From the NCBI RefSeq assembly GCF_015352425.1, contig NZ_JADKNH010000006.1, positions 271,872 to 335,871 on the forward strand: 64,000 nt of DNA, given 5' to 3'. A program made the translations under genes and the position numbers. Below, in pieces: positions 42,661 to 51,740 of the stretch (position 1 is its first letter; each line of letters begins with the position of its first letter). The notes under the pieces were generated by a model. That model did not search any database, was not told where the DNA came from, and was given only the letters and a program-made list of their open reading frames with translations. This stretch comes from Fusibacter ferrireducens (GTDB lineage Bacteria > Bacillota > Clostridia > Peptostreptococcales > Acidaminobacteraceae).

Positions 42661-42719
42661 ATCCCATGTATGTCTAACACCTCTCTGTATTCAGTTTATG
42701 CTTATTTTAGAATCAAATT

Positions 42720-43418
42720 CTAAAGCTTAAAGATTTCGATAATCTCGCTGATGTGATCACATAATTTCACATCAGCAGGCACGCTTGATTCAAGTTTACT
42801 ATGCGTAGATCTTATGCCCACAAAATGACCTCCAAATGATCTTGAAAACTCATAATCTGTGATACTGTCGCCCACAACAAGGACTTCCTCTGGTTTTAAA
42901 CCAAACTGTCCACAAAAAACCTCTCCTATCTCAATATGAGGTTTAGGCGTCATAATGCCATCGTCCGCACCGATAAAATCAAAATAATTTAAAATGCTCA
43001 CTTTTTCTAAACTCTTTAAACAAGAACTTAACGTATCTGAAGTGGCAATGCCAAGAAGATACACTTTTTCTGAAAGATATTTCAAAGTCTCAACAGTCCC
43101 CGTTAGCAACTCCACATCCACATGATCATCCAACGTCACTTGCTCAAACACCTCCATAATTTCTAAAAAAGCTATTGACTCTTCCTTATTAGAGAGTTGA
43201 GACCAAATGGTGGCAATCTCTGTAGTCGCAAGGTATTGAATCGCACTTTCTTTTTCAAATCCTTCAGCTCTATAACCTGCGTGTTTTTTAAATGCGCCCA
43301 AATCAGAAGCATATCCCAATTCTTTCAATCGCTCAAATACAATCTTTAAAATACCATGCCATGTTTTTTCAAATTCAATCAGTGTGCCATCTTTATCAAA
43401 TAGTATGCCCTTTATCAT
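42720..43418 (-). CDS. HAD-family phosphatase (Gph-like)
   Basis: A 232-aa haloacid dehalogenase-type hydrolase. Motif I FDKDGTLIEF at the N-terminus (nucleophile Asp), motif II GIATSDTLSS, and motifs III/IV PKPHIE and VVGDSITDYEFS are intact. A helical cap domain sits between motifs I and II. It would dephosphorylate a small phosphorylated metabolite. The gene overlaps the PHP gene by 23 bases and is last in an operon with a carbohydrate importer, so its substrate may derive from the imported compound. The DeoR regulator upstream supports sugar phosphate metabolism. Confidence 0.85.
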   Translation of the reverse strand: MIKGILFDKDGTLIEFEKTWHGILKIVFERLKELGYASDLGAFKKHAGYRAEGFEKESAIQYLATTEIATIWSQLSNKEESIAFLEIMEVFEQVTLDDHVDVELLTGTVETLKYLSEKVYLLGIATSDTLSSCLKSLEKVSILNYFDFIGADDGIMTPKPHIEIGEVFCGQFGLKPEEVLVVGDSITDYEFSRSFGGHFVGIRSTHSKLESSVPADVKLCDHISEIIEIFKL

Positions 43419-44856
43419 CTTCAGAAAATGCCTCCATTAAAGTCCCTAATGAACCGGACCTTTTATTTCTTTCTGTGGAATACACTGGATTGACGTAGGC
43501 GACGACGTCGCCATTCATATCATAAATACCAAATCTAATCCAACTGTTTGCCAGCTCTAGAGAAACGGGTTGCTCTAAACTCATCGTAGCATGCTCTCGA
43601 GTTAATATGCCCTTTTGAATACATCTGCCATTGTAGATAAAGCGTCCTTCAAATTTTTCTGGAGCATCCACATCTCCATGCCACTTTAAAGATACCTCAT
43701 ACTGATCTAGGGTGCCCTTATAACCATCTCCCGGATTTATCAGTCCTGTCATAATATTCAAATCAAGTGACACCCACCTAGATACATAGCAACGTCCATT
43801 CCTCAGTCCGTCTTTTAAATTTTGGATGGATAAGCCATCGCAGAATACATAAGTTGATGGATCGCCATAAATACTTGGAGTCGATGCATTTTCATAATAC
43901 TCCCACGTATAATTGTGTGCATCGCTACCGCCTACACCAAATAGAGTATAACCCTCTTCCCATATCCAATCTAGAAATGCGACTGCTTGTCGATTCGCCT
44001 TAGGTGCGTCCACATAAGTTGGATCACAAATAACCTCTAAAGTATCCATCTCTAAAATCGAATTTTCTTTTTCCTCATATGCCCACGGTTTCATGAAGGG
44101 ATGATTGACCGATATAATGGCGGTTTCCCTATATGTTTTCACCCCTTTGAGAAGTATGTTTTCAGGTGTTTCGAGCAATGGTGACAACACATCAGCTGTA
44201 TCAACACCCCAAATATTCACATGTCCGTTTGGCAACGTCAATTCAAAAGATGGCATGATCAACATTTGACTTTGCCTATGTCCAAAGGGCATTCGATTGT
44301 GTTCCGTAAGTGCCATAAAATCCAGTTTTGATTTTTCAAGTACATTTATTGCCTCATGAGGTGTCATCTTGCCATCAGAAAATGTTGTGTGCCCATGCAA
44401 GTCCCCACGATAATATCTGGACTCAGGATTTACAATTTTATCAGGGTCTAAATCTCTTGACGGACCAAACCATACCTTTTCGATATAAAACGACTCATCC
44501 AATACAGCTTGAATGACATCTGTCTCTATTCTCACCGTACAGACGCACATTGTCTCAGGTTCTTGTGCTTGAAGTACGATGAATTCGAATTTATATTCGC
44601 CCTCAAGGGGCTCATGCATCATCGCATTCATTGTCGCCATTTCTTTCCCAAATTGAATTGCTGTGGGAAAGGCATAATGTCCGTGAACGATCTCTCCTAT
44701 AAACTCTCCTAAAGGGTTATAAATCCGCACATAGAGATGACAGCTCCCCACTAAAGTAGAATGAATCGTCACGCTTCGACCAGGCGCTTTAATGTCAACA
44801 TATTGAGTTGTGTATAATGTTTTTATGGGTTGTTCAAATTTAATCATATCTTCCAC
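43396..44856 (-). CDS. PHP-domain metallohydrolase (CehA/McbA-like)
   Basis: A 486-aa protein with a C-terminal-to-central PHP domain: the metal-binding DLHGHTTFSDG near residue 152, ALTEHNR near 180, a later NHPF near 275 and a final GGSDAHNYTW near 330. The N-terminal 130 residues form a separate beta-rich region. CehA-like proteins hydrolyse esters or phosphodiesters with two or three metals. No signal peptide is visible, so it acts in the cytosol on an imported substrate. It lies 1 base after the solute-binding protein gene and overlaps the HAD gene. The GTG start at 44856 is used; an ATG nine bases later is poorly spaced. Confidence 0.8.
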   Translation of the reverse strand: MEDMIKFEQPIKTLYTTQYVDIKAPGRSVTIHSTLVGSCHLYVRIYNPLGEFIGEIVHGHYAFPTAIQFGKEMATMNAMMHEPLEGEYKFEFIVLQAQEPETMCVCTVRIETDVIQAVLDESFYIEKVWFGPSRDLDPDKIVNPESRYYRGDLHGHTTFSDGKMTPHEAINVLEKSKLDFMALTEHNRMPFGHRQSQMLIMPSFELTLPNGHVNIWGVDTADVLSPLLETPENILLKGVKTYRETAIISVNHPFMKPWAYEEKENSILEMDTLEVICDPTYVDAPKANRQAVAFLDWIWEEGYTLFGVGGSDAHNYTWEYYENASTPSIYGDPSTYVFCDGLSIQNLKDGLRNGRCYVSRWVSLDLNIMTGLINPGDGYKGTLDQYEVSLKWHGDVDAPEKFEGRFIYNGRCIQKGILTREHATMSLEQPVSLELANSWIRFGIYDMNGDVVAYVNPVYSTERNKRSGSLGTLMEAFSEDDKGHTI

Positions 44857-44857
44857 A

Positions 44858-46255
44858 CTACTTATTTATTTTATCCAGCTCTTTTTGAGCTTTCTCAGCT
44901 GCAACATCAAGCGCTTCTTTGGCAGACATATTTTCAATTTCAACTTTGTCCACGGCCTCTTTAAGTGCGTTGATTATACTCCCACCTGTAGGATCAATGA
45001 ATTCTGGCACTGCATATAAATCAATTTGCTTGAGTGCCGCATCAGCATCTGGGTTTGAAGCTAGGTATTCCTTATAACTTGACAAATCCAGCACGGATTT
45101 TCTCACCGCTGCATAACCTGTTGCAATGGCAAACTTAGCGGTATTGTCTGTTGAAGTTGCAAAAGTAACAAAATCAGCTGCCCCTTTTTTCTGATCTTCT
45201 GTCAGATTAGAATCGTTTGGGATAAAGTACATTAAACTGCTGAAATAAGGTGCTGGATCATTGGACCCCCAACCCGGTTGATGCACCACAGCAAATTCAT
45301 TTTTATAACCTTCTGTATTCGCCTTTTTAACGGCTTCCAAAGCAATCACGTAATCCCCTGGTGAACCCGTATATCCTAAAGACTTTCCGTAAACCCAGTC
45401 GTCCATAGTTTTATACCAGTATTCCCAGCCTTGTCCACCAGAGTGAATTTTCATAATTTTATCATCGTGAAGCCAAACGCGAACTTGCTCTAAAACATTC
45501 ACCCATTCAGCGGAATTAATCAAAACGGTCTTACCATCTTCTGATAAAAAATGAGCGCCATTGGATCTTGCCATGTCTGCAATGTTGCCTGTACCCCACA
45601 TAGGTTCCCATACATAGCTAATCTTATCCTTGTTTGTATCTTTGCCTATGATGTCGGCACGCATATCTGCTATTGATTGCCAAGATTTGAGATCTGCCAC
45701 AGTTTTACCCGCTTCTTTTAAAACCGCTTTGTTTACATAAAGGACTTGTGACGTGCCATATGCTGGTGCTACCATTAATTTTCCATCCATTGTTGCGGCC
45801 TTTAAAAAACCGCCCACAATATCTTTCTTGTCATATGAGCTCGGCATATAATCTTCAAAAGGAGATACCAATCCCTTTGAAGCAAATAAATTGTAAGATC
45901 CACCTGCCACTAGTGCCGGTACCTGATCGGCCGCATATGCTGCTTGAAGCTTTTCATCAATTTCTGAATAACTTCCAACCACTACTGGTTTAATCACATA
46001 TTGCGTTTGAGAAGCATTGTAATCCGCAATGATCTCGTTCAATCCATCTCCAAGTGAACCACCAAGCGCATGCCAAAATTCAATAGATACAGGTTCTTTT
46101 GTAGTATCCGTTTCTGAACTTGTCGATGCTTCAACTGGTGTCTTCACAGCTTGTTCTTCTGATTGTCCTTCTGATTTTTTCTCCATCACTGCATTTGTGC
46201 CACATCCACTTAACAATAATGTCAAGGTAAGTGTAATTGTCAATAATCGTTTCAT
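44858..46255 (-). CDS. Carbohydrate ABC transporter substrate-binding lipoprotein (UgpB-like)
   Basis: A 465-aa extracellular solute-binding protein. The N-terminus is a lipoprotein signal (MKRLLTITLTLTLLLSGCG, lipobox LSGC), followed by a Thr/Ser/Glu-rich linker and the family-1 binding fold with FWHALGG near residue 62 and later NPDADAALK-type hinge regions. It resembles UgpB, which binds sn-glycerol-3-phosphate. The PHP phosphoesterase and HAD phosphatase downstream are compatible with a phosphorylated or phosphodiester ligand. The ATG follows TAGGAGG. Ligand identity is inferred only. Confidence 0.85.
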   Translation of the reverse strand: MKRLLTITLTLTLLLSGCGTNAVMEKKSEGQSEEQAVKTPVEASTSSETDTTKEPVSIEFWHALGGSLGDGLNEIIADYNASQTQYVIKPVVVGSYSEIDEKLQAAYAADQVPALVAGGSYNLFASKGLVSPFEDYMPSSYDKKDIVGGFLKAATMDGKLMVAPAYGTSQVLYVNKAVLKEAGKTVADLKSWQSIADMRADIIGKDTNKDKISYVWEPMWGTGNIADMARSNGAHFLSEDGKTVLINSAEWVNVLEQVRVWLHDDKIMKIHSGGQGWEYWYKTMDDWVYGKSLGYTGSPGDYVIALEAVKKANTEGYKNEFAVVHQPGWGSNDPAPYFSSLMYFIPNDSNLTEDQKKGAADFVTFATSTDNTAKFAIATGYAAVRKSVLDLSSYKEYLASNPDADAALKQIDLYAVPEFIDPTGGSIINALKEAVDKVEIENMSAKEALDVAAEKAQKELDKINK

Positions 46256-46267
46256 CTCTTTTTCCTC

Positions 46268-47098
46268 CTATTTTGTACCGCTGTCCTCTTTAATCCCTGT
46301 TAAAAACCACTTTTGAGTCAATATGAAAATCACTATAATGGGCAAAATCGCCATTGTGCTTGCCAGCATGATTTGTGACCAGTTCATGCCATAGGCGCCA
46401 TCTTGTATAAAAAATTGCCTCAACCCTTGTGAAATGAGGTATTTGTCTTGACTCTTGAGCATAATACTTGGCCACATGTAGCTATTGTATTGCTGTACAA
46501 AAGTTAAAACAAAGACCGTATAAATTGCTGATTTATTTAAAGGAAAAATCACATGCCGTATGATTTCCATATGACTTGCGCCATCTATCCTCGCTGCCTC
46601 CACATAGCTTCGATCTGTCTTGAGCAATGACTGTCTGAGCCAGAAAACCGCAAAGACACTTGCGAGATTTGAAAAAATCAATCCAGTTAAAGTATCCACG
46701 AGTTTCATCTTTGCAAGGATCACAAATGCCGGTACATAGGTAACAGCACTGGGCAACATATAAGTGCCGAGAACAATCCAAAAAAGTATTTTCATCCCTT
46801 TACTGTTCATAAAAACGATGGCATAACTGAACATAAGTGCTATCCAAATCATCAACGCACTTCCCACAATCCCTACGAAAATACTGTTGAAAGCATAGTT
46901 TTCAAAATGAAGTGTTTCAAGATTTGCAAGCATTTCGCCAAAGTTAAACTGGTTAGGCAAAATTTTATAGGGCTCTTGCCAAATTTCGTTATTGGTCTTA
47001 AATATTCCAAAGATCATCCAAATAAAAGGGAAGGCAAAAATTAGGGATACAAACATCAGAAACACGTGCCTAATGCCTTTTAATAAATTTACGCTCAT
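46268..47098 (-). CDS. Carbohydrate ABC transporter permease (UgpE/MalG-like)
   Basis: A 276-aa inner-membrane permease with about six helices. The EAA loop reads EAARIDGASHMEIIRHVIFPL near residue 160, contacting the ATPase. It pairs with the UgpA-like permease encoded 9 bases upstream. No ATP-binding gene is present in this operon, so a shared ATPase (MsmX/UgpC type) must be supplied from elsewhere. Start ATG behind AGGAGG. Confidence 0.88.
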   Translation of the reverse strand: MSVNLLKGIRHVFLMFVSLIFAFPFIWMIFGIFKTNNEIWQEPYKILPNQFNFGEMLANLETLHFENYAFNSIFVGIVGSALMIWIALMFSYAIVFMNSKGMKILFWIVLGTYMLPSAVTYVPAFVILAKMKLVDTLTGLIFSNLASVFAVFWLRQSLLKTDRSYVEAARIDGASHMEIIRHVIFPLNKSAIYTVFVLTFVQQYNSYMWPSIMLKSQDKYLISQGLRQFFIQDGAYGMNWSQIMLASTMAILPIIVIFILTQKWFLTGIKEDSGTK

Positions 47099-47107
47099 CC
47101 TTTCCTC

Positions 47108-47977
47108 CTAGTCATAATGGACATGTTTCTTAGAAAACCATGTGCTGATAAGAGACAACACCACAATAATCAATAAAATAACCATTGCAACGGCATTGGC
47201 TTCTCCCATGTTGTAATTTTGAAAAGCCTTTTGATAATACAAATATAAAAGCGTGGTTGTACTACCACCTGGTCCGCCTTGTGTCATAATCTGTATTTGA
47301 TCGTACACCTGTATAGAGGCAATTAAGTTGATAATCCCCAAAAAGAATGTTGTCGGCGAAATCAATGGCAATGTAATGTGTAAAAACTTATTAAATGTGC
47401 TACAGCCATCTAGCGTTGCCGCTTCATAAGTGCTTTCTGGAACTCTTTCCAGAGCACCGAGATAGAAGAGCATCGTCCATCCAACAGATTTCCAAACTGT
47501 AAATATGACCACAGCTAACATTGCCGTGTCTGAGCTCTTTAACCATTCAAGTGGCGCTATAGAGAATAACCCTAAAAAATAGTTTAACAGGCCTTTTTCG
47601 GGTTCGAAAATCCATGACCACACCAACGACACTGCCACGGTGGGGGTAATCCAAGGTGAAAAAACTACCAATTGATAAACTCTACAGCCTTTAAAGTTCT
47701 TGTATAGAAGCAACGCAAGACTGAGGCCAATCATCATTGTTGGCAGAATAGAACCTATTGCAAAAACAAATGTATTCCATAAGGCCCTAAAAAAATCGGA
47801 ATCATTAAAAATATAACGATAATTGTCTAATCCTACAAAATCAAATGCAGGTGATATATAATCCCAGTCTGTGAAGCTGATCCCGAATGCCATAATCAGC
47901 GGTATGATCCAAAATAAAAACAAAGGGATCATAAAAAAAATCGTATACACAAATTGTGCTCTAGGGTTTGGTTTCAT
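47108..47977 (-). CDS. Carbohydrate ABC transporter permease (UgpA/MalF-like)
   Basis: A 289-aa permease with six hydrophobic segments. The EAA motif reads YEAATLDGCSTFNKFLHITLPLI near residue 195 and the MTQGGPGGST loop near 245 is typical of UgpA/LacF. It is the first structural gene of the importer operon, behind an AAAGGAG site and a strong hairpin in the leader. Forms a heterodimer with the following permease. Confidence 0.88.
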   Translation of the reverse strand: MKPNPRAQFVYTIFFMIPLFLFWIIPLIMAFGISFTDWDYISPAFDFVGLDNYRYIFNDSDFFRALWNTFVFAIGSILPTMMIGLSLALLLYKNFKGCRVYQLVVFSPWITPTVAVSLVWSWIFEPEKGLLNYFLGLFSIAPLEWLKSSDTAMLAVVIFTVWKSVGWTMLFYLGALERVPESTYEAATLDGCSTFNKFLHITLPLISPTTFFLGIINLIASIQVYDQIQIMTQGGPGGSTTTLLYLYYQKAFQNYNMGEANAVAMVILLIIVVLSLISTWFSKKHVHYD

Positions 47978-48025
47978 CTAAAACTCCTTTCGAGCCTAGA
48001 CTAACAGTCCACCGTAAAGAAAAAG

Positions 48026-48074
48026 AAAAAGCCAAGTTAAGAGCCTGTTAAATCTGCTCTTTTCTTGGCTTTTT
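48026..48074 (-). terminator. Terminator or attenuator between deoR and the importer genes
   Basis: AAAAAGCCAAG and CTTGGCTTTTT flank an inner AGAGC/GCTCT stem, followed by a T-rich tract on the minus strand. It either ends the deoR transcript or attenuates the importer operon; a weak promoter (TTGAAA, 17 bases, TTTTAT) starts just upstream of it. Confidence 0.75.
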
Positions 48075-48173
48075 AAAATAAAATTTTGTGTTTTCTTGGT
48101 TTTCAATGCACTTCTAAAAGAAAATGCTCTAGGAATGGCCTAAAGCATCATTTAAGGATAGAGCTTTATTGTA

Positions 48174-48971
48174 TTATACAACATAAAAATTGACGCCTCT
48201 TTTTTCCAATGCGGATTGCCATTTATCATCAAATAATTTAGTTGTAATCAAATAGTCTAATTCTTCAAGCTCAAATGCTCTGAAATGAGCTATAAATCCA
48301 AATTTGGACTGATCGGATAAAAGCATTTTAAAGCGCGCTCTCTTTTTTACACTTTGCATAATTGCAAAAGTCACATCATCCGTATTAGTGACTCCCCCTT
48401 TAAGATCAATCGCATCACAGGAGAATATCATTTTATCAAAATGCATCTGTTCAATTGAATGATCAAAGATTGGCCCATATGTCGTCATGAGGGACTGATT
48501 GACATCTCCTCCGATGAAAATGAAAGCACTCTCGGATGCCTTAAAGTGTTTTTCATAGCCTTCAACCACGTATTTCATCAACAGGGCAATTGAGGGCGTC
48601 ACCAAAGTGATACCTCTTCGATTGTCCAGATAGTTCAGAAGGTATGAAACCGTTGAGCCGCCATCTACATAGATCATATCACCATCTTTTAAAAATGCCA
48701 CAGCTTTGCGGCACAACTTTTTCTTTTCGTCAATTCTCAAATGTTGTTTATACTGATAGTGATATTGTTCATGGTAGGCTATTTCCTGTTCCTTCTTCAG
48801 CCCTCCGTGTACCCTTGTCAAATCATAATTTAGATTCAAATAATCGAAATCTTGCCGAATGGTTTCTTTACTCACGTCGAATAAGTCTGCCATATCATTT
48901 AAAAAAATCTGCCCCTCTTTATCCACGAGCCTTAAAAGTTCTCTTCTTCTCTTATCCACCTTGCTTGCCAC
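48174..48971 (-). CDS. DeoR family transcriptional regulator
   Basis: A 265-aa regulator with an N-terminal DeoR helix-turn-helix (LNDMADLFDVSKETIRQDFDYL near residues 20-40) and a C-terminal sugar-phosphate-sensing domain (DGDMIYVDGGSTVSYLL near 95 and later DGFAIDLKGG-type DAIDLKGGVT). It probably represses the importer/PHP/HAD operon downstream until a phosphorylated sugar is present. GTG start with a TTGGAGA site. The 196-base gap to the importer contains a strong hairpin. Confidence 0.88.
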   Translation of the reverse strand: MASKVDKRRRELLRLVDKEGQIFLNDMADLFDVSKETIRQDFDYLNLNYDLTRVHGGLKKEQEIAYHEQYHYQYKQHLRIDEKKKLCRKAVAFLKDGDMIYVDGGSTVSYLLNYLDNRRGITLVTPSIALLMKYVVEGYEKHFKASESAFIFIGGDVNQSLMTTYGPIFDHSIEQMHFDKMIFSCDAIDLKGGVTNTDDVTFAIMQSVKKRARFKMLLSDQSKFGFIAHFRAFELEELDYLITTKLFDDKWQSALEKRGVNFYVV

Positions 48972-49211
48972 TTGTAATCTCCAATCTCATGATATCTTTC
49001 TCCTAGAGTAGATTATCATTTCTTTGTTAAATACAAATGAAATTTATTCAATTTTTTTCATATTTTCTTTTTGCTTTTTCATTGCATCTTATGGTATCTA
49101 CGTAATAAGCTCTAAACCCGCAGAGTTATGTTGCGCTCTAGTTTATAAAGTTCATCCATAATTTTAAGATCGCTTTAAACAATCGCTAATATGACCTATT
49201 TAAAGTAGGCT

Positions 49212-49601
49212 CTATAATCGATCAAGCTCTACCAAAACACAATTCAAATAAACCGTATTGATCCCTGCTGCTTCTGACTGATCTATCATTTCCACAGTGA
49301 AAGTATCCGGTTGAAACCATATGTTTTCAATCCCAAGTTCAATCACTTCTTCAAGTGATTTTTGAGCGAATTTAGGTGCTACTACCACATCTACACAATC
49401 CACTTTCTTAGGTAAATCGCTTAAAGACGCATAGCAAACATCTCCGTCTACCTCTTTATAATTGGGATTAACTGCATAGACTTCATAACCAAAACGCTTT
49501 AATTTTTTGTAGATCTTATTGCCATATTTCGAAGCATTATCTGTAGCTCCAACAACTGCCCATACTTTCTTATCTAGCATTTGCTTAATTTGTTCATCCA
49601 T
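49212..49601 (-). CDS. CoA-binding domain protein (YccU-like)
   Basis: A 129-aa single-domain protein of the CoA_binding_2/YccU family with a Rossmann fold: VWAVVGATDNASKYGNKIY near residue 12, VYAVNPNY near 40 and the VDVVVAPKFA strand near 70. The ATG at 49601 follows AAAGGAGA; an earlier in-frame ATG at 49661 overlaps the YigZ stop region and lacks a good site. The function in the cell is not established. It is close behind YigZ. Confidence 0.85.
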   Translation of the reverse strand: MDEQIKQMLDKKVWAVVGATDNASKYGNKIYKKLKRFGYEVYAVNPNYKEVDGDVCYASLSDLPKKVDCVDVVVAPKFAQKSLEEVIELGIENIWFQPDTFTVEMIDQSEAAGINTVYLNCVLVELDRL

Positions 49602-49644
49602 AATATTTTCTCCTTTATATTTGATTTCACTGTTGTCAATGCAG

Positions 49645-50289
49645 TCATACGATTTCCCCATTATAAAGTGTTAAATAGCAAGGCTCCAAAATTTTAATTT
49701 CGACGTTGCTAGAGGTCAAATCAATTAATCTTTCAGATAACTGCTCTTGTTCTCCTTCAATAACGTAAAGTAATATGACTACATGGTCACTGAATTGCGT
49801 GTCTTCTAATACAACATTGTCCATAAGCATTAACGCATTTTGAATTTTGCCATGCATTGGATATGCTAAGGTTAACTCTACTTTTCTATAGACTGCCTTA
49901 TTCACAATTTTTGCTTGCTCAATCGCTTTCTGCGCGGCTTCCGTATAGGCTCTAACGAGGCCTCCCGTTCCAAGTTTTATGCCTCCAAAATAGCGCGTAA
50001 TTACGATGCACAAGTTTGTAATACCTTCCCTTTTCAACATTTCTAAAACAGGAACGCCTGCAGTGCCAGAGGGTTCACCGTCATCAGAATATCTCTGAGT
50101 GCTCATATCATCGCCAAGCAAATAAACGGGCACATTATGAGTCGCAGTGTAATGTTTCTTTTTAATGCGTTCAATGAAAAGAACTGCTTCTTCTTCTGAT
50201 TCTATTGGCATTGCATAGCCAATAAATTTTGATTTTTGAATGCTGATTTCGATTTCACTTTCACCCAAAATCGTCTTGTATGGTTTCAT
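49645..50289 (-). CDS. YigZ/IMPACT family protein
   Basis: A 214-aa protein of the UPF0029/IMPACT family. Conserved stretches include KSKFIGYAMPI near residue 18, HNVPVYLL near 55, SDDGEPSGTAGVPVLEML near 70 and ITRYFGGIKLGTGGLVRAY near 95. A C-terminal DUF1949-like domain follows. Relatives bind nucleic acid or ribosomes; the bacterial role is uncertain. The gene follows hflX after 5 bases and overlaps the upstream-extended form of the CoA-binding gene. Confidence 0.88.
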   Translation of the reverse strand: MKPYKTILGESEIEISIQKSKFIGYAMPIESEEEAVLFIERIKKKHYTATHNVPVYLLGDDMSTQRYSDDGEPSGTAGVPVLEMLKREGITNLCIVITRYFGGIKLGTGGLVRAYTEAAQKAIEQAKIVNKAVYRKVELTLAYPMHGKIQNALMLMDNVVLEDTQFSDHVVILLYVIEGEQEQLSERLIDLTSSNVEIKILEPCYLTLYNGEIV

Positions 50290-50294
50290 TTACC

Positions 50295-51575
50295 CTACTC
50301 CTCGATTTTTAAATAATGTTTGTATTTGTTGTAATCAGCTTCTGAAACTTCTGTCTCTATATAAGTTCCCATCTCCAAGTGATCGATTTTATCAACTTTA
50401 TAAGTCTCACAAATATATGAAGCCGCTTTGCCATCTGTATATGGAATCACAAAAATGACCTTTTTCATATGGCTAAAAAGATGCGTTTTAATTTTTTCAA
50501 CAAGTAAAGCTATATTTTCGCCTGTTTTAGCAGAAATATGAACTGACTCTTCCAAATCGCCAATGACTTTATCAGGTACCAAATCCATTTTATTAAATAC
50601 CGTGATCATCTCTTTATCCCCAGCGTGGAGTTCATTTAGAACTTGTTTTGTGACTTCCATTTGCATTTTATAGGAATCATTTGATGCATCCACAACATGC
50701 AAGAGTATATCCGCCCCTAAAGCTTCTTCAAGGGTCGCTTTAAAGGCGTCAATGATGCTATGAGGCAGTTTAGAAACAAAGCCAACTGTATCTGTTAGAA
50801 TAAACTCTTTTTTATCTTCTAGTACAATTCGCCTTGCAAATGTGTCTAGCGTTGCAAAGAGCATATCCTTTTCAAACACTTGCTTATCCGGCTCACCTTC
50901 AATGGAATGATTGATAAAATAATTTAAGATTGAAGATTTACCTGCATTTGTATAGCCTACTAAGGCCACCACAGGCACCTCCATTTTCTTTCTCAACTTT
51001 CTTTGGACGGTTCTATTCTTTTCAGATTCTTTAATCTGTTTTCTAATTTCATCAATGCGCTCATTGATTCTTCTACGGTCTATCTCTAGTTTTTGCTCTC
51101 CTGGGCCTCTTGTGCCAATTCCACCCCCAGTACGAGAAAGCGAAGCGCCAAGTCCAGTGAGTCGTGAGGCTCTATAACGCAATTGCGCAAGCTCAACTTG
51201 AAGCTTCGCAATTTTAGTCTGTGCCCTAACTGCAAATATATCCAGAATAAGTGCCGTTCGATCAATAACAGTGGTTTCAAGTAAATTCTCTAAATTCCTA
51301 ATTTGAGCACCCGATAACTCATCATTAAAGATGACGATATTGGATTCTGTATCCTGAATGGCCATCTTGACTTCTTCTACTTTACCAGCACCTATAAAAG
51401 TGGCCGCTTCAATGGATGCCTTATTCTGAATGATAATATCTGCCACTTCTGCACCCGCAGCAAGTGTAAGTTCCGCAAGCTCGTTCATAGACTCTCTAAT
51501 GTCAAATTCATCTTTTAGGCCCTGGTAAAGCCCTACTAAAACAGCACGTTGCGTTAATATCTGATTTTCTTCCAT
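50295..51575 (-). CDS. hflX: GTPase HflX
   Basis: A 426-aa ribosome-associated GTPase that can split stalled ribosomes. It has the HflX N-terminal domain, the GGIGTRGPGEQKLEIDRRRI glycine-rich linker near residue 150, and GTPase motifs GYTNAGKSS (G1), DTVGF (G3) and NKMD (G4). A C-terminal domain follows. Start ATG with a GTAGGTG site. It is first of a small operon with yigZ and the CoA-binding gene, divergent from the PBP gene. Confidence 0.93.
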   Translation of the reverse strand: MEENQILTQRAVLVGLYQGLKDEFDIRESMNELAELTLAAGAEVADIIIQNKASIEAATFIGAGKVEEVKMAIQDTESNIVIFNDELSGAQIRNLENLLETTVIDRTALILDIFAVRAQTKIAKLQVELAQLRYRASRLTGLGASLSRTGGGIGTRGPGEQKLEIDRRRINERIDEIRKQIKESEKNRTVQRKLRKKMEVPVVALVGYTNAGKSSILNYFINHSIEGEPDKQVFEKDMLFATLDTFARRIVLEDKKEFILTDTVGFVSKLPHSIIDAFKATLEEALGADILLHVVDASNDSYKMQMEVTKQVLNELHAGDKEMITVFNKMDLVPDKVIGDLEESVHISAKTGENIALLVEKIKTHLFSHMKKVIFVIPYTDGKAASYICETYKVDKIDHLEMGTYIETEVSEADYNKYKHYLKIEE

Positions 51576-51656
51576 AAATATATCACCTACTTTTCATAAG
51601 GTAATTATACTATAAAACAATAATATTACAAAAAGATTATTTAAGAGTTAATTAAT

Positions 51657-51685
51657 TTAACACCCTGATTTAAATATGTTATAAT
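51657..51685 (+). promoter_or_regulatory. Promoter of the class A PBP gene
   Basis: Plus-strand TTAACA, 17-base spacer, TATAAT with an extended TG two bases before the -10. Strong sigma-A pattern, about 55 bases before the start codon. Confidence 0.75.
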
Positions 51686-51740
51686 ACATTGAGAATTTCC
51701 GTGAGGAAATGTGTCATTTTAGAGCATTGGAGGTCTTTAA

